A program made the position numbers and the translations under genes. Positions 21,010 through 30,559 of a stretch of DNA of 64,000 bases are shown in pieces. The stretch comes from Corynespora cassiicola (lineage: Eukaryota; Ascomycota; Dothideomycetes; Pleosporales; Corynesporascaceae), in contig JAEUWY010000012.1 in the NCBI GenBank assembly GCA_022059125.1, positions 744,001 to 808,000 of the forward strand. The letters run 5' to 3'. The notes beneath the pieces were generated by a model. It did not search any database and was not told the origin of the DNA. It saw only the letters and a list, made by a program, of their open reading frames with translations. Positions within the stretch are counted from its first letter, which is position 1. Each line of letters begins with the position of its first letter.

Positions 21010-23225
21010 ATGAATGGAAGCAACGGAAACACGGAGAATGGCACCAATGGCACCAACGGGACCAATGGAGCATCCAAAGGCTCAAAATTGCTTTGGACAC
21101 ACCCTGCCCCGCAGTCGACTCCCATGTTCGACTTCTTACACAATGTGAACCAGAAATATGGATTGCAATTGTCCAATTATGAAGAACTCCACAAGTGGAG
21201 CGTCGACAACACCGCCAAGTTCTGGGGTCGTGTGTGGAGTTTTGTAGGCGTTCGAGCGAATTGCCAGGCGTCAAAGGTCAGCACTGTCGTTTGCGACTCT
21301 AAAAGGGCACCATCTGATTGAACATAGGTCATTGATAAAGATGCGCCCATGTTTCCTCGCCCGACCTTCTTCGAAGATGCTACACTCAACTTTGCCGAGA
21401 ATCTGTTGTTCCCCACCCAAGAAGTCGATCCCGAAAGCCCTGCGATAATTGCCGCAACAGAGACCACAAGGGAGACTGTGACCTGGAAAGAGCTGAGGGA
21501 GAGGGTGAAACAATGCCAGTCTGGTATGCTTGCTCTGGGCCTCCAGGAAGGTGACCGCGTTGCTGGCTATGTTGCCAATCACACAAATGCACTGGTAGCA
21601 ATGCTGGCGGCGACGTCACTGGGGGCAATCTGGACAGCCGTGAGCCCCGATACCGGCGTGCATGCGGTGTTGGAGAGACTGCGGCAAATTGAACCTACTC
21701 TTTTGTTCGCAGACAACGCGGCCTTCTATAACGGCCGAAGCCACCCGGTCATCCCCAAAGTAAGCGAGATCGCATCCGCTCTGCCTTCGCTCCAGGCGGT
21801 CGTCATCTTCCCCACCGTAGCCTCAGTAGACGCCCCCATCAGCGCTATCGAGGTTTCATCGGGCAAAGCATACGACTATGCGACCTTTAAATCTCTCAAG
21901 AGCACAGAAGAGCTCACTTTTAAACACCTCCCCGCCGACCACCCAGTGTACATCCTGTACTCATCAGGGACCACTGGCGCGCCGAAATGCATCGTCCATG
22001 GTGCCATTGGCACCCTTCTACAGCACAAGAAGGAGCACATTCTTCATTGCTCTGTCACCCCAAATTCAAAACTTTTCTACTTCACGACCTGCACATGGAT
22101 GATGTGGCATTGGCTGGTTTCCGGGCTGGCGTCAGGGGCGACACTCGTTTTGTACGATGGCTCGCCTTTCCGCTACGTTGACCGCGGTGACCCTACAACC
22201 TCCGTCGCCGACGATTTGGCCATGCACCGCTTGATTGACGAAGTAGGAATCACCCACTTTGGCACCAGCGCAAAGTACCTTTCTGTTTTGGAGCAAAAGT
22301 CCGTCTCTCCAAAAGCCGCCGATCTTTCCCTCGACACCCTCGAGGCCATTTACTCCACCGGCTCGCCTCTCGCACCGTCAACATTTTCCTACGTATACAC
22401 CGCGTTCCCTTCAAAGATTAACCTAGGAAGTATCACCGGAGGCACTGACATCATATCGCTGTTCGGTGCACCAAACCCCCTGTTGCCCGTCTACGAGGGC
22501 GAAATCCAGGGTCCGGGTCTCGGAATGGCCATTGCGGCATACGACTACACCGGCCAGGACATCACCTCGACGGGCGAGCCAGGTGACTTGGTCTGCACTA
22601 AGCCGTTCATCTGCCAGCCCGTCACTTTCTGGGGCAAGGACGGAGAGAAGAAATACCGCAGCAGCTACTTTGAAAAGTTTGAGAGCCTCCGGGGAGACCC
22701 GGTGTGGCACCACGGCGACTTTGTGCGCTTCAACCCCGAGACTGGCGGCCTTTGGATGCTGGGCCGTAGCGATGGGATTTTGAAGCCGGCGGGTATTCGC
22801 TTTGGGTCGGCGGAGATTTATAATGTTGTGCTTGAGCATTTTGCGAATGAGGTTGCGGATGCTCTTTGCATTGGCAGGCGGAGGCAGGAGGACAGCGATG
22901 AGATTGTTGTTCTCTTCCTCAAGATGGCGGAGGGTAAACGGTTTTCGCCAGAGCTTGTGGATGGAATCAAGGCTGTGATTAAGAAGGGGTTGAGCGCACG
23001 CCATGTTCCCGGTGTGGTGGACGAGTGTCCGGAAATCCCGGTCACGACGAATGGGAAGAAGTAAGTTTCCGGTACAAATTAGCCCACTGGATAGTCACTA
23101 ACATGTGGTTTAGGGTCGAAGGTGCTGTCAAGCAGATACTCTGTGGTCTTAATGTAAAGACATCGGCCAGTGTCGCGAATGCAGATTGTTTGAACTGGTA
23201 TAGGGAATGGGCTCGGACGCATTAG
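21010..23225 (+). CDS. Acetoacetyl-CoA synthetase
   Basis: Three exons (21010-21276, 21328-23060, 23114-23225) give 703 aa. It activates acetoacetate to acetoacetyl-CoA with ATP, feeding sterol and fatty-acid synthesis or leucine/ketone catabolism in the cytosol. ANL-superfamily motifs are clear: the phosphate loop ILYSSGTTGAPKCIVHG, the adenine-binding SITGGTDIISLF region, WHHGDFVRF, and the C-terminal catalytic-lysine motif TTNGKKVEGAVKQI. That last motif is completed only by splicing intron 2 (53 nt). The N-terminus carries an NGTNGTNGTNG low-complexity run. I chose the ATG at 21010 because the family's conserved part starts soon after (KLLWTHP). The in-frame ATG at 20866 would add 48 Arg-rich residues. 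Confidence 0.95.
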
Positions 23226-23390
23226 AATGGGGAAAATGGTTTATTGTATGATATCTGACGCTACAAACGAACGGTACAGGGTTAGATAAGAAGGGTAATT
23301 ACAGGTTTTCCTATCCAAAACTATGCCAAAGCTCGGCTTGCACAGGCGATTGCCAACCCGCAACGCTACCGCAGATGTGAAGTCAAAACC

Positions 23391-25025
23391 TCAACACTGG
23401 GCATTGATTGTTAACTCGCAGATAGTGTGATAGTCAAACAAGGTATGAAAAGTGGCTTTTGCCTGATGCGGTATGTGAGGAAGGTCAATCCATATGAGTG
23501 ATGTCTTCGGTTCTGTTGTATAGCTCTCTAGTGTATTGCCATGCCATAGCAATCGAAAGAATTTGGTGAACCTGAGTCCTTGGTCTATGCCGTACCAAGC
23601 AATGTTAAAGTAAAAAACTAGGCCAATTCCTTGTTCTTTGCAAAAATATCGTAACTCATACTCGTCGGACATGGTGTATCGGTGGTGATCGTACAGAGTG
23701 CTGTTATCTTTGTCCCACTCACAGCCAGGTGATACCTCGCTCAGCTCGTACTTAGCTCCGGATTCTGCTTTGAAATTTATGACAATGCTTTTTAGCTTCC
23801 CCTCGTCTGCAATAGCTCGGGCTATGCGGATGTACTGATCAACCCATAATCTTGTGTCAGATATACCACGCGTTTCTCTTGGATGTATAAGAAATGTCGC
23901 AATCTTGGAGTTAATACCCATCCGTAGGAATCGGTCGCTTTTCCAGCGTTGCACTATGATGCCCACGAGGAAATGCGGCCGACGTGCATGTACGCAAGCA
24001 AGCAATGCTAGCTGGCACTCTGCAGATTTTTGTGGACTTATAAGACTTGAAGGTACGCCGGGCAACCAATGCAAATTGATCTGCACCGAACCATGAGCCT
24101 GGATGATTTGGGAAGCAGACATATGTTGAATATTAACCCTGAGGTCCCCGCAGTTTTCGAACGCTTTTGGAGTTTTAGCAAACATCCCATCGTCAAAGTA
24201 AATCATTGTCGGGGTCCCTGAAGTACCAGGCCATGGAAAATCGTAATAAAAGGGGTCGCGCAGCTGGCCGGATATACTGTCACGATAGGGTGCATGACTG
24301 CTGAATCCCCACGCGAAGAGAGTCTGATCCGCGGTCGTATTTAATATCTCACGTTGTAGTCGCATGAAAGCAGATTTTCCTTCCCCATATAGCAATGGCA
24401 TGTTGATTTTGAAAATACCCAGTAGTGAGTAGGCCATGTCTTCCACTCTTGTGGAAGTTCTTTTGGAAACCCACGACATCTTTTGAGCGACACTTTGTGT
24501 AGCTATCACGCTAGGAAATTTGATCACAAGCAGATCTATGCCGATTTTGTGTGATATAGCTGTTGAATGCTCAATCTTGTTCCCAAGACAAATCCACGAG
24601 TTACTGTAAAATTCGAGATTGATGGGTGCGAGAAGCTCTTGCAAAGTCCACGCTCTACTCCACCAGCGACTTGAGAGGTAATCGCCCCCCTCCACCACAT
24701 CGATGAGATATGCGTAACAAATAGCAGCTGATTTGTACCAGGCGAACATCGAGTTGATAGCCTCTGAAAGCTCGGCGCTGCTTGTTTTATCAATACAACA
24801 AGTGTCTATCCAAGCGTATTCAAGTCCTTGTCGCGCAGCCTCGTCGCATGTATATTCAATCTTTTGCCATCCTAGGATCTTGGACCGGTTTTCAACGTCG
24901 TGAAGCTGTTGGAACGTGACCTCTTCGTGGTCTTTTCCCCATGTATGTGATAGAATGGCGTATGGAGGGATGTCCTCTCCATAAAAGGTGTGAAGCTCCT
25001 TGGTATGAACGTCAAGTAGACGCAT
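23391..25025 (-). CDS. HET-domain protein
   Basis: Single exon, 544 aa, ATG at 25025. The N-terminal heterokaryon-incompatibility (HET) domain has all three classic blocks: YAILSHTWGKDHEEVTF (about 22-38), EYAWIDTCCIDKTSSAELSE (about 69-88) and WWSRAWTLQELLAP (about 121-134). HET domains act as cell-death-inducing modules in fungal non-self recognition. The region after about 250 has no NACHT, WD or ankyrin repeat that I can see, so this belongs to the large class of HET-only proteins similar to the N-terminus of HET-E/HET-D. It is convergent with acetoacetyl-CoA synthetase (165 bp apart). Whether it takes part in incompatibility is unknown. Confidence 0.93.
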   Translation of the reverse strand: MRLLDVHTKELHTFYGEDIPPYAILSHTWGKDHEEVTFQQLHDVENRSKILGWQKIEYTCDEAARQGLEYAWIDTCCIDKTSSAELSEAINSMFAWYKSAAICYAYLIDVVEGGDYLSSRWWSRAWTLQELLAPINLEFYSNSWICLGNKIEHSTAISHKIGIDLLVIKFPSVIATQSVAQKMSWVSKRTSTRVEDMAYSLLGIFKINMPLLYGEGKSAFMRLQREILNTTADQTLFAWGFSSHAPYRDSISGQLRDPFYYDFPWPGTSGTPTMIYFDDGMFAKTPKAFENCGDLRVNIQHMSASQIIQAHGSVQINLHWLPGVPSSLISPQKSAECQLALLACVHARRPHFLVGIIVQRWKSDRFLRMGINSKIATFLIHPRETRGISDTRLWVDQYIRIARAIADEGKLKSIVINFKAESGAKYELSEVSPGCEWDKDNSTLYDHHRYTMSDEYELRYFCKEQGIGLVFYFNIAWYGIDQGLRFTKFFRLLWHGNTLESYTTEPKTSLIWIDLPHIPHQAKATFHTLFDYHTICELTINAQC

Positions 25026-26495
25026 TTTCGGGCAATTATAGATGAAAAGCTATCGATTTCTGATAAGAGAACAGATATCTTAATGTGAAGAGGAAGTTGT
25101 TCGATGTTTGCTGAGAGAAGGTGTCGGGTATATTAGCAGGCGCGGAATCTCGGCTGTGCGTTGTCGCATGCACACAGCCCCGCTGACATCGGCATCCGTC
25201 CCACGATGAGGGTTTCCTCGAGGACTTATTGGATCACCAAATATTGGCAGTGAAGCCTAACATATCCTCATGGACTGCTGCCTGATATGTTGGCGTATGT
25301 GTTTTGCAGCATACCAAATGGCTCCGCTCTTGTGGAGTAGATGGTGTCCTCTCGTATTGGTAAGATTAAACAAGATGATAAACTACTACACTGTGTAGGG
25401 AGAAAGTTATTCTATTCTATTCTGTTCTATTGATTGAATTCTTGATATCATATATTGAGAGGCGAGTTCTGAGATAACGTCAATCATGGATGGTGACGTA
25501 TGGTGGAGATATTGTATCCATAAAATCGCTGAACAGACCTCTTCTTCAGCCACAACTCCGCGCCCGGCTACTACGCACCTCATGAAACACAAGAAAGACA
25601 TCATTACATGATCACTAATCTCCCTTTCCTCATTTACAGCCACAACATGATAGGCCACTATACACTATTCCTCTCGCCCAAACCCTCAGACCACCCGTTC
25701 AGCCTTGTTCCCAAAACCCCTACAAGATCCACACATATACCCAAACCTAATCTACTCACAAACCTAATCTATCTCTAAACCTAATCTCTAAAAAAACAAC
25801 CCTCCAAAATCTCCCATCCCAAAATCCCCCAACCCTCCGGCCACTCACGCCCATCTTATCCCATCCCATCCCCCAAACCCTCCACCCCCGAACCCTCTCC
25901 CCCACCACCGCAAAACCTAATCTCCCCCCCAACGCCCAAGCCCCCAACTCGCGAATCGCAAATCACTACCCTCCGACGAGATCCAGCCCCGAACACCTTT
26001 TCTATTCCGTGGCTTGCGGGCGCTTTGCGCGTTCTTGGAGGTGGAGGGGGGCCTCGCTTCGCCTCGCTTTGCAGACCCCGGGACCCTGTGGCGGCGTTCG
26101 GGGGCCGAGATGGGTGCTCGATCTGGGAATTTGCGAGTCGGGGGACGAGAGAGGGCGTGAGTGGCGGTGAAGGCCAGGAGCGCGGGTTAGGTTGGCGAGG
26201 AAATAGGGATGGGGGATTGGGGATTGGGGGCGTAGTTACTTTTTAGTCCGAGACGGGATGCGATGGGATGCGATGGGAGGTATATAGCCATGAGCAGGCC
26301 CAAGGCTGCGGGATAGATTGGAAGTTTTTATCGTCCTTTTTTTTTTGTTTCTAGGTGCTGGCATCGCGTCCTACCATTTCCTTTGCTTTCCTTTGTCTGT
26401 TTCTATTCTCTGGGCTTTAATCTGGGATTTTTTTTTGTCGGCGCAGTCGTTCTTTCCTACGTACCCTCTACCCTCCTTCTTTGCTTGTGCTCGCC
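25026..26495. other. Intergenic region with pyrimidine-rich block and CCTAATCT motifs
   Basis: About 1.5 kb with no credible gene. The stretch 25680-25990 is C/A/T-rich on the + strand and contains several AACCTAATCT units. The strand composition flips to G-rich at about 26030-26280, followed by T-runs that lead to the small secreted protein gene. Confidence 0.5.
25743..25791. repeat. Spaced AACCTAATCT repeats
   Basis: Three copies of AACCTAATCT occur within 49 bases, with irregular spacers. A fourth, AACCTAATCT, is near 25914. The spacing is too irregular for a simple satellite. Confidence 0.6.
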
Positions 26496-27143
26496 ATGCC
26501 GTCCACCTTCCTTTGCACGTTCCTCCTCACCCTCGCGCTGCGCGCCTCCGCCCATGTAGACTCGCCCCACGCCTTCTGCATCTTCACAACCCACCACCTC
26601 CAGTCCTGCGATCCTTCGACCGGCACCCCAGAATCGTACCTTCGGCTCAACGCCGTGCTCGACCCCGAGAGCAAACTCGCCTTTGATGTGCGCGCCGAGC
26701 GCCCGCTGAGTTATCAGAATAGCTACAAGCACCTAGCGGCAGATGAGGAGTGGGAGATTGCGGGCGTAGGGCAGGGTCATGCTGTCCAGGCGGGGGCGAT
26801 GAGGGGACAGCAGCAGATCAGTATGGAAAAGGCGAGTGAGTTGAAGATTCGGCTGGGGAGCGGGCGGGACGAGGTGCTGTTTGAGTACGGGGGGTTTAGC
26901 TGGTCGGAGAGTGAGGCGGATGGGGATGCGAGGTGCGTGGTTGGAGGGTGGGATGTGCGGGATTGGAGTTGTTTGGCGGATGGGGTGGTTAATCCTAGGG
27001 TAAGTGGTATACTGTCTTCTGGATCCTTTGAGGGTGTAAGCCGGAGTGTTGAAGGAGAGGCAAAGGCACAAGGAACAGAAAGTATGAGGACAAGCAGCTA
27101 ACATGACTTAGGAACGGGTTATGACGTGTACGTTTCCATGCTG
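26496..27143 (+). CDS. Small secreted cysteine-containing protein
   Basis: Two exons (26496-26999, 27111-27143) give 178 aa. A clear signal peptide (residues 1-19, cleaved after ALRASA) is followed by a mature protein with six Cys (AFCIF, QSCDP, ARCVV, DWSCL, MTCTF and the final C), which suggests three disulfides. I favour splicing the 111-nt intron (GTAAGT...TTAG) because it adds the short Cys-containing end ERVMTCTFPC. Read-through instead gives 201 aa with an unremarkable low-complexity tail and loses the last two Cys. No enzyme motif is present. Proteins of this size and type are often secreted effectors or surface proteins in ascomycetes, but I do not recognise the family with confidence. 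Confidence 0.72.
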
Positions 27144-28470
27144 AGGTCCGACGAGCAGTGTCTTTGAGGCAATCGTCGCGGTGCAAAAGATGCAAATTAG
27201 GTCGCTCTGGGACTCTACGAGGAGAGCGCCAAAGAAGGAAATGCACTCGCTGAGTATTACAACGGATGGCCTCACCGGGCCTTACCATGCTGGAGGAAAA
27301 AGGAGGTCGCATGCGCTGGGCGCGTTGCCTTGGGGGGCTTCGGACTGAGCTCACATTCGTATCGTCACGTTTGTGAGGCCGGACAACAGGGCGAGTCCGA
27401 TAGCATTGCAGTGTCCGGGTATTGAAACTCATGAGGCTGAAAGCCCTTGAGGCTCCTAACAGGTACAAGTCAGAAGTAGACAGGAAACAAACTGCCAAGT
27501 TGATGGACGCAAACAGCCAAGTGCCATGCCATGAACGTAAACGGGCAAACTATTTGAAATATGTGCCCATACAACCGAAGACTATACCCAAGAGCCAAGG
27601 GCGGGAGGCTCAACTGTAGTGTTTAGTAGAAACAAGACTGCGTTTATGCGGGCATAGTCCACAATAGGGCCGCAGGTACCTCGCACAGCGTACACCTCAA
27701 CGCATACATGTGCGAGCGAGTGTGAGACGATACGCTGCCAGGCCTGGCCAGGCGCCGGTCAGTGTCCGCTCCGCACATTGTCGAACGGACACCTCGCAAA
27801 ACAAAGGCCAGCAGCAGCGAAGAAAAAAAAGGCTCCGGCACTGCCCTGGGTACCCGTACGGTACGGTACGGCACCTCTGAAGCCAGCCAGGGCACGTTCC
27901 CCGTCGCCCATCGGCTTTACTCGTCCGCGCCGCCCGCCCTCCACATTCCGGACCTCAATCCAGGAGACAAAGCAAGCAGGCAAAGCCCGCCGTCGCAACG
28001 TCGCACCTCACCTCGCACCAAAAAGCAAGTGCCGATGAACAGGAGCTCGACTCTTCAGACAGCCGGCCCCGTCGTCTTGATGGAGCCCGCCCACCCAATG
28101 GCGCGCCTCGTTCCCGAAGAAAAGCCCCCGTTTTGCCCTTGTTGCCGGGGACGGGCTTGAGACGGGGGAGAGGGGGGGGAGGAGCACGCACTCAGGACGA
28201 CACCCATGCGTCGGTGCCAATTCCGCGGTTTGTCAGCCTTGGGGACGTACTGCCATCTGGACGCAACGCCCGCTGCTGTGAAAGAACGATTAATTAGGGG
28301 CCGGTCTGGATGTCGCGCGCGCACCTGAGAAGGGAAGGGGGGACGCTGGACGGCGCGGACACGGACATACCATGTCATGTCCATCAAAAACGCCGCCCTG
28401 CCAGGCATTCCCCCCCCTCGTCTCCAAAACGGGCTTTCTGCTCTCCAAACCGGAATCTTCAACTCTCCAA

Positions 28471-28506
28471 TCCGGAACGGAACAGCGTTCCGAACGGTAT
28501 TCCGGA
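28471..28506. repeat. Nested inverted repeat
   Basis: The outer arms TCCGGAA (28471-28477) and TTCCGGA (28500-28506) are perfect reverse complements. Inside them, CGGAAC (28478-28483) and GTTCCG (28487-28492) form a second perfect stem with a 3-nt loop. It could fold as a hairpin or serve as a protein-binding palindrome. Confidence 0.6.
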
Positions 28507-28769
28507 CAGCGCTCCCCAGCCCACAAACATGCTGGATGGATGTCCCTCTGGGTGTACATGTCGTCAACGCGAGACGAGAGTTGTTCGCATTAGGTTCGCA
28601 GAGGGGATGCCTCGAAACTAAGGACTCCACACTTTAACCACCTAGCCTGCCCCGTCTGCATCGGGCCTTTTTATCCTGCTTTTACCGGCTCCCCAGGCGC
28701 GTAGCCCGTGCCTGCCCGGGGATGTGCGATGGGGGAAAAAAAAGGCCGCTAATATGTCCTTGGTCGGGC

Positions 28770-28792
28770 GATGGTGGTGGTGGTGGTGGTGG
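28770..28792. repeat. (GGT)n microsatellite
   Basis: An uninterrupted GGT/TGG trinucleotide run of about seven copies in non-coding sequence. Confidence 0.85.
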
Positions 28793-29898
28793 ACCGAGGC
28801 TGCTTCCACCACCAGCTAGCAGCGCGAGACGCGGAGCGTTTCAACGGCCGGCCGCGCAACTTTTCCGCGGGCAGCGCTTGCAATTGTCCAATTGGGCGCG
28901 TGGGGGGGAGGGCACACGCGTTGGCATCTGCCGGTGACGGGCGGCGGGGAGTACGCGTCGACGATTTGGGCGTTTCGTGACGTTTTTCCCACCATGGCGT
29001 GCGGGTTGACATGGTTTGGGGGCAAAAGTTTACCGGCCGTACCTTTTTTTTCTCAATCTCTTCTGGAATGCTGTCTATCATTCGTCTTGCTTTAACTGTC
29101 ATGTTGGTCCTACATGTGTCAATTATGCCAGATTCCTCGTGTTTGACGTGGATAGGGCCGAAGATGCAAGGTCTATTGGAGGAGCATGGCGTCTTGTTTC
29201 CTGCGGCGCATTCTACATGGCACAGGGCATTGGACCGAATGCCCGACGTGACCGATAGTTACGACCGAAGGACAGGACGGGACGGGTATCGCGATCAAAC
29301 AAAACCAGGCCTTGGGGGGCTTCGTCATTGGGATTCGTGGACCATGTTGCTTCTTTTTTTTTCCTGGACTACTTGTTTCGAGACGGGCTGGCTGCACGGG
29401 TTAATTAAGGACTGGACTCGTGAGGGACGCCACAGCCCGCCGCCCGTCTAGAGACGGCCATGGCAGGGTAAGTCGTTACGATGATGTGGGGGAGGGATGT
29501 TGGAGATCATTGTTCGATTTTTTGTTGCGGCGGCAGGGGAGGGGCGGACGAAAGAGTGGTGCACTCGCGCCCGCCACGCCCGGGTCGGTCTGCGATAGAT
29601 TGCCGTTGCGGCGGCATCTGGGGCCTGGACCACGGGCCTGAAAATAGTGAATAGTTGCACATCTTAAGAGTAGGGAATTCGTAATTAAGCATTTCCATAA
29701 TAATGAAGAGTAAGAATACCAAGTCGCTCTTTTCGGAGCCCTGTTACCGGATCGGTAGTATGTAGAAAAACCCCACGCCATCCTCTCGACGAAGGTTGCT
29801 AAGCAATGTCATGCTCTACCAAATGCGGAAGCCCCGGAACGCCGTCATTAATCCGAAAACACACATTTCATGTACATACGGGGGTGCTTGGGAGAGCC

Positions 29899-30559
29899 TC
29901 AGTGCCCCCAGCCGCCGTTGCTGTTCTTGTTGTGCTTGTCCTTGAACTTGTCCTCGAGCTTGTGTCCCATAAAGGCACCTGCAAGCGCGCCGAGCACGCC
30001 GTGGCCGCCCATCTTGTTGCCGCCAAAGTAGCCGGCGGCACCGCCTCCCAGCGCGCCCATGAGGCCGCGGTCGCCCTCGGCCTGCGCGTTGGGGTCCGTG
30101 GGACCGTAGCCTTGCTGGCCGTGGGGAGGCTGCTGGCCCTGAGGATACTGGTCCTGCGGGTACGCGCCCTGCTGAGGGTACTGGCTCGCAGGAGCCTGGC
30201 CCGGGTACTGCTGCTGGCCGTATTGGCTGTGGGCACATGTCAGCGCCGGTTTCGAAACGCATCGCGGTTTGGGGGAGGCTGTCTTACCCTTGCTGCTGGT
30301 CATAGGGAGCTGGGCTCTGGCCGTGCTGGAATCCGCCTTGGGCGGGCGGGCCGTAGGATTGGTTGTATTGCTGTTGCTGCTGCTCGCCGTAGTATCCTCC
30401 GGCGGCGCCTTGCTGTTGAGGCGGGTAGCCAGGCTGCTGATAGCCTCCCTGGTAACCCTGCTGGGGTGGCGGGTATCCTTGGCCTGGCGCGGGCGATCCG
30501 TACTGGCCCTGCGGATACTGCTGGTTGTATTGGTTGTATTGGTTGTAGGGGTCAGACAT
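29899..30559 (-). CDS. QYP-rich glycine-zipper protein
   Basis: Two exons (30559-30288, 30226-29899) give 199 aa. The N-terminal two thirds are Gln/Tyr/Pro/Gly-rich, with repeats such as NQYNQQYPQGQYG and GYPPPQQGYQGGYQQPGYPP, a prion-like or phase-separating composition. The C-terminal part (about 140-185) is a glycine-zipper-like segment (GLMGALGGGAAGYFGG, then GVLGALAGAFMGHKLEDKFK) ending in a basic His/Lys/Asn tail. The 61-nt intron splits the Gly codon between QQQ and QYGQQ. Similar small proteins are common in ascomycetes, and some are linked to stress or membrane association, but no function is assigned. The ATG at 30559 is chosen because the upstream in-frame residues look like translated leader. 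Confidence 0.83.

Larger units (their letters stand above)
27144..29898. other. 2.75-kb gene-free GC-rich region
   Basis: No frame has a recognisable motif, and the open frames overlap on both strands with biased composition. The visible structures are a GTACGG run near 27855-27872, a nested inverted repeat at 28471-28506 and a GGT tract at 28770-28792. The part next to 29898 should hold the 3' UTR of the glycine-zipper protein gene. A non-coding RNA cannot be excluded. Confidence 0.45.

Noticed and set aside
22423..23004. 193-codon minus-strand frame inside acetoacetyl-CoA synthetase
   Set aside because: Antisense shadow of a strongly supported enzyme gene.
25743..25791. Interstitial telomere array
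   Set aside because: Motif is AACCTAATCT, not TTAGGG/CCCTAA in tandem; spacing is irregular, so it is listed only as a short repeat.
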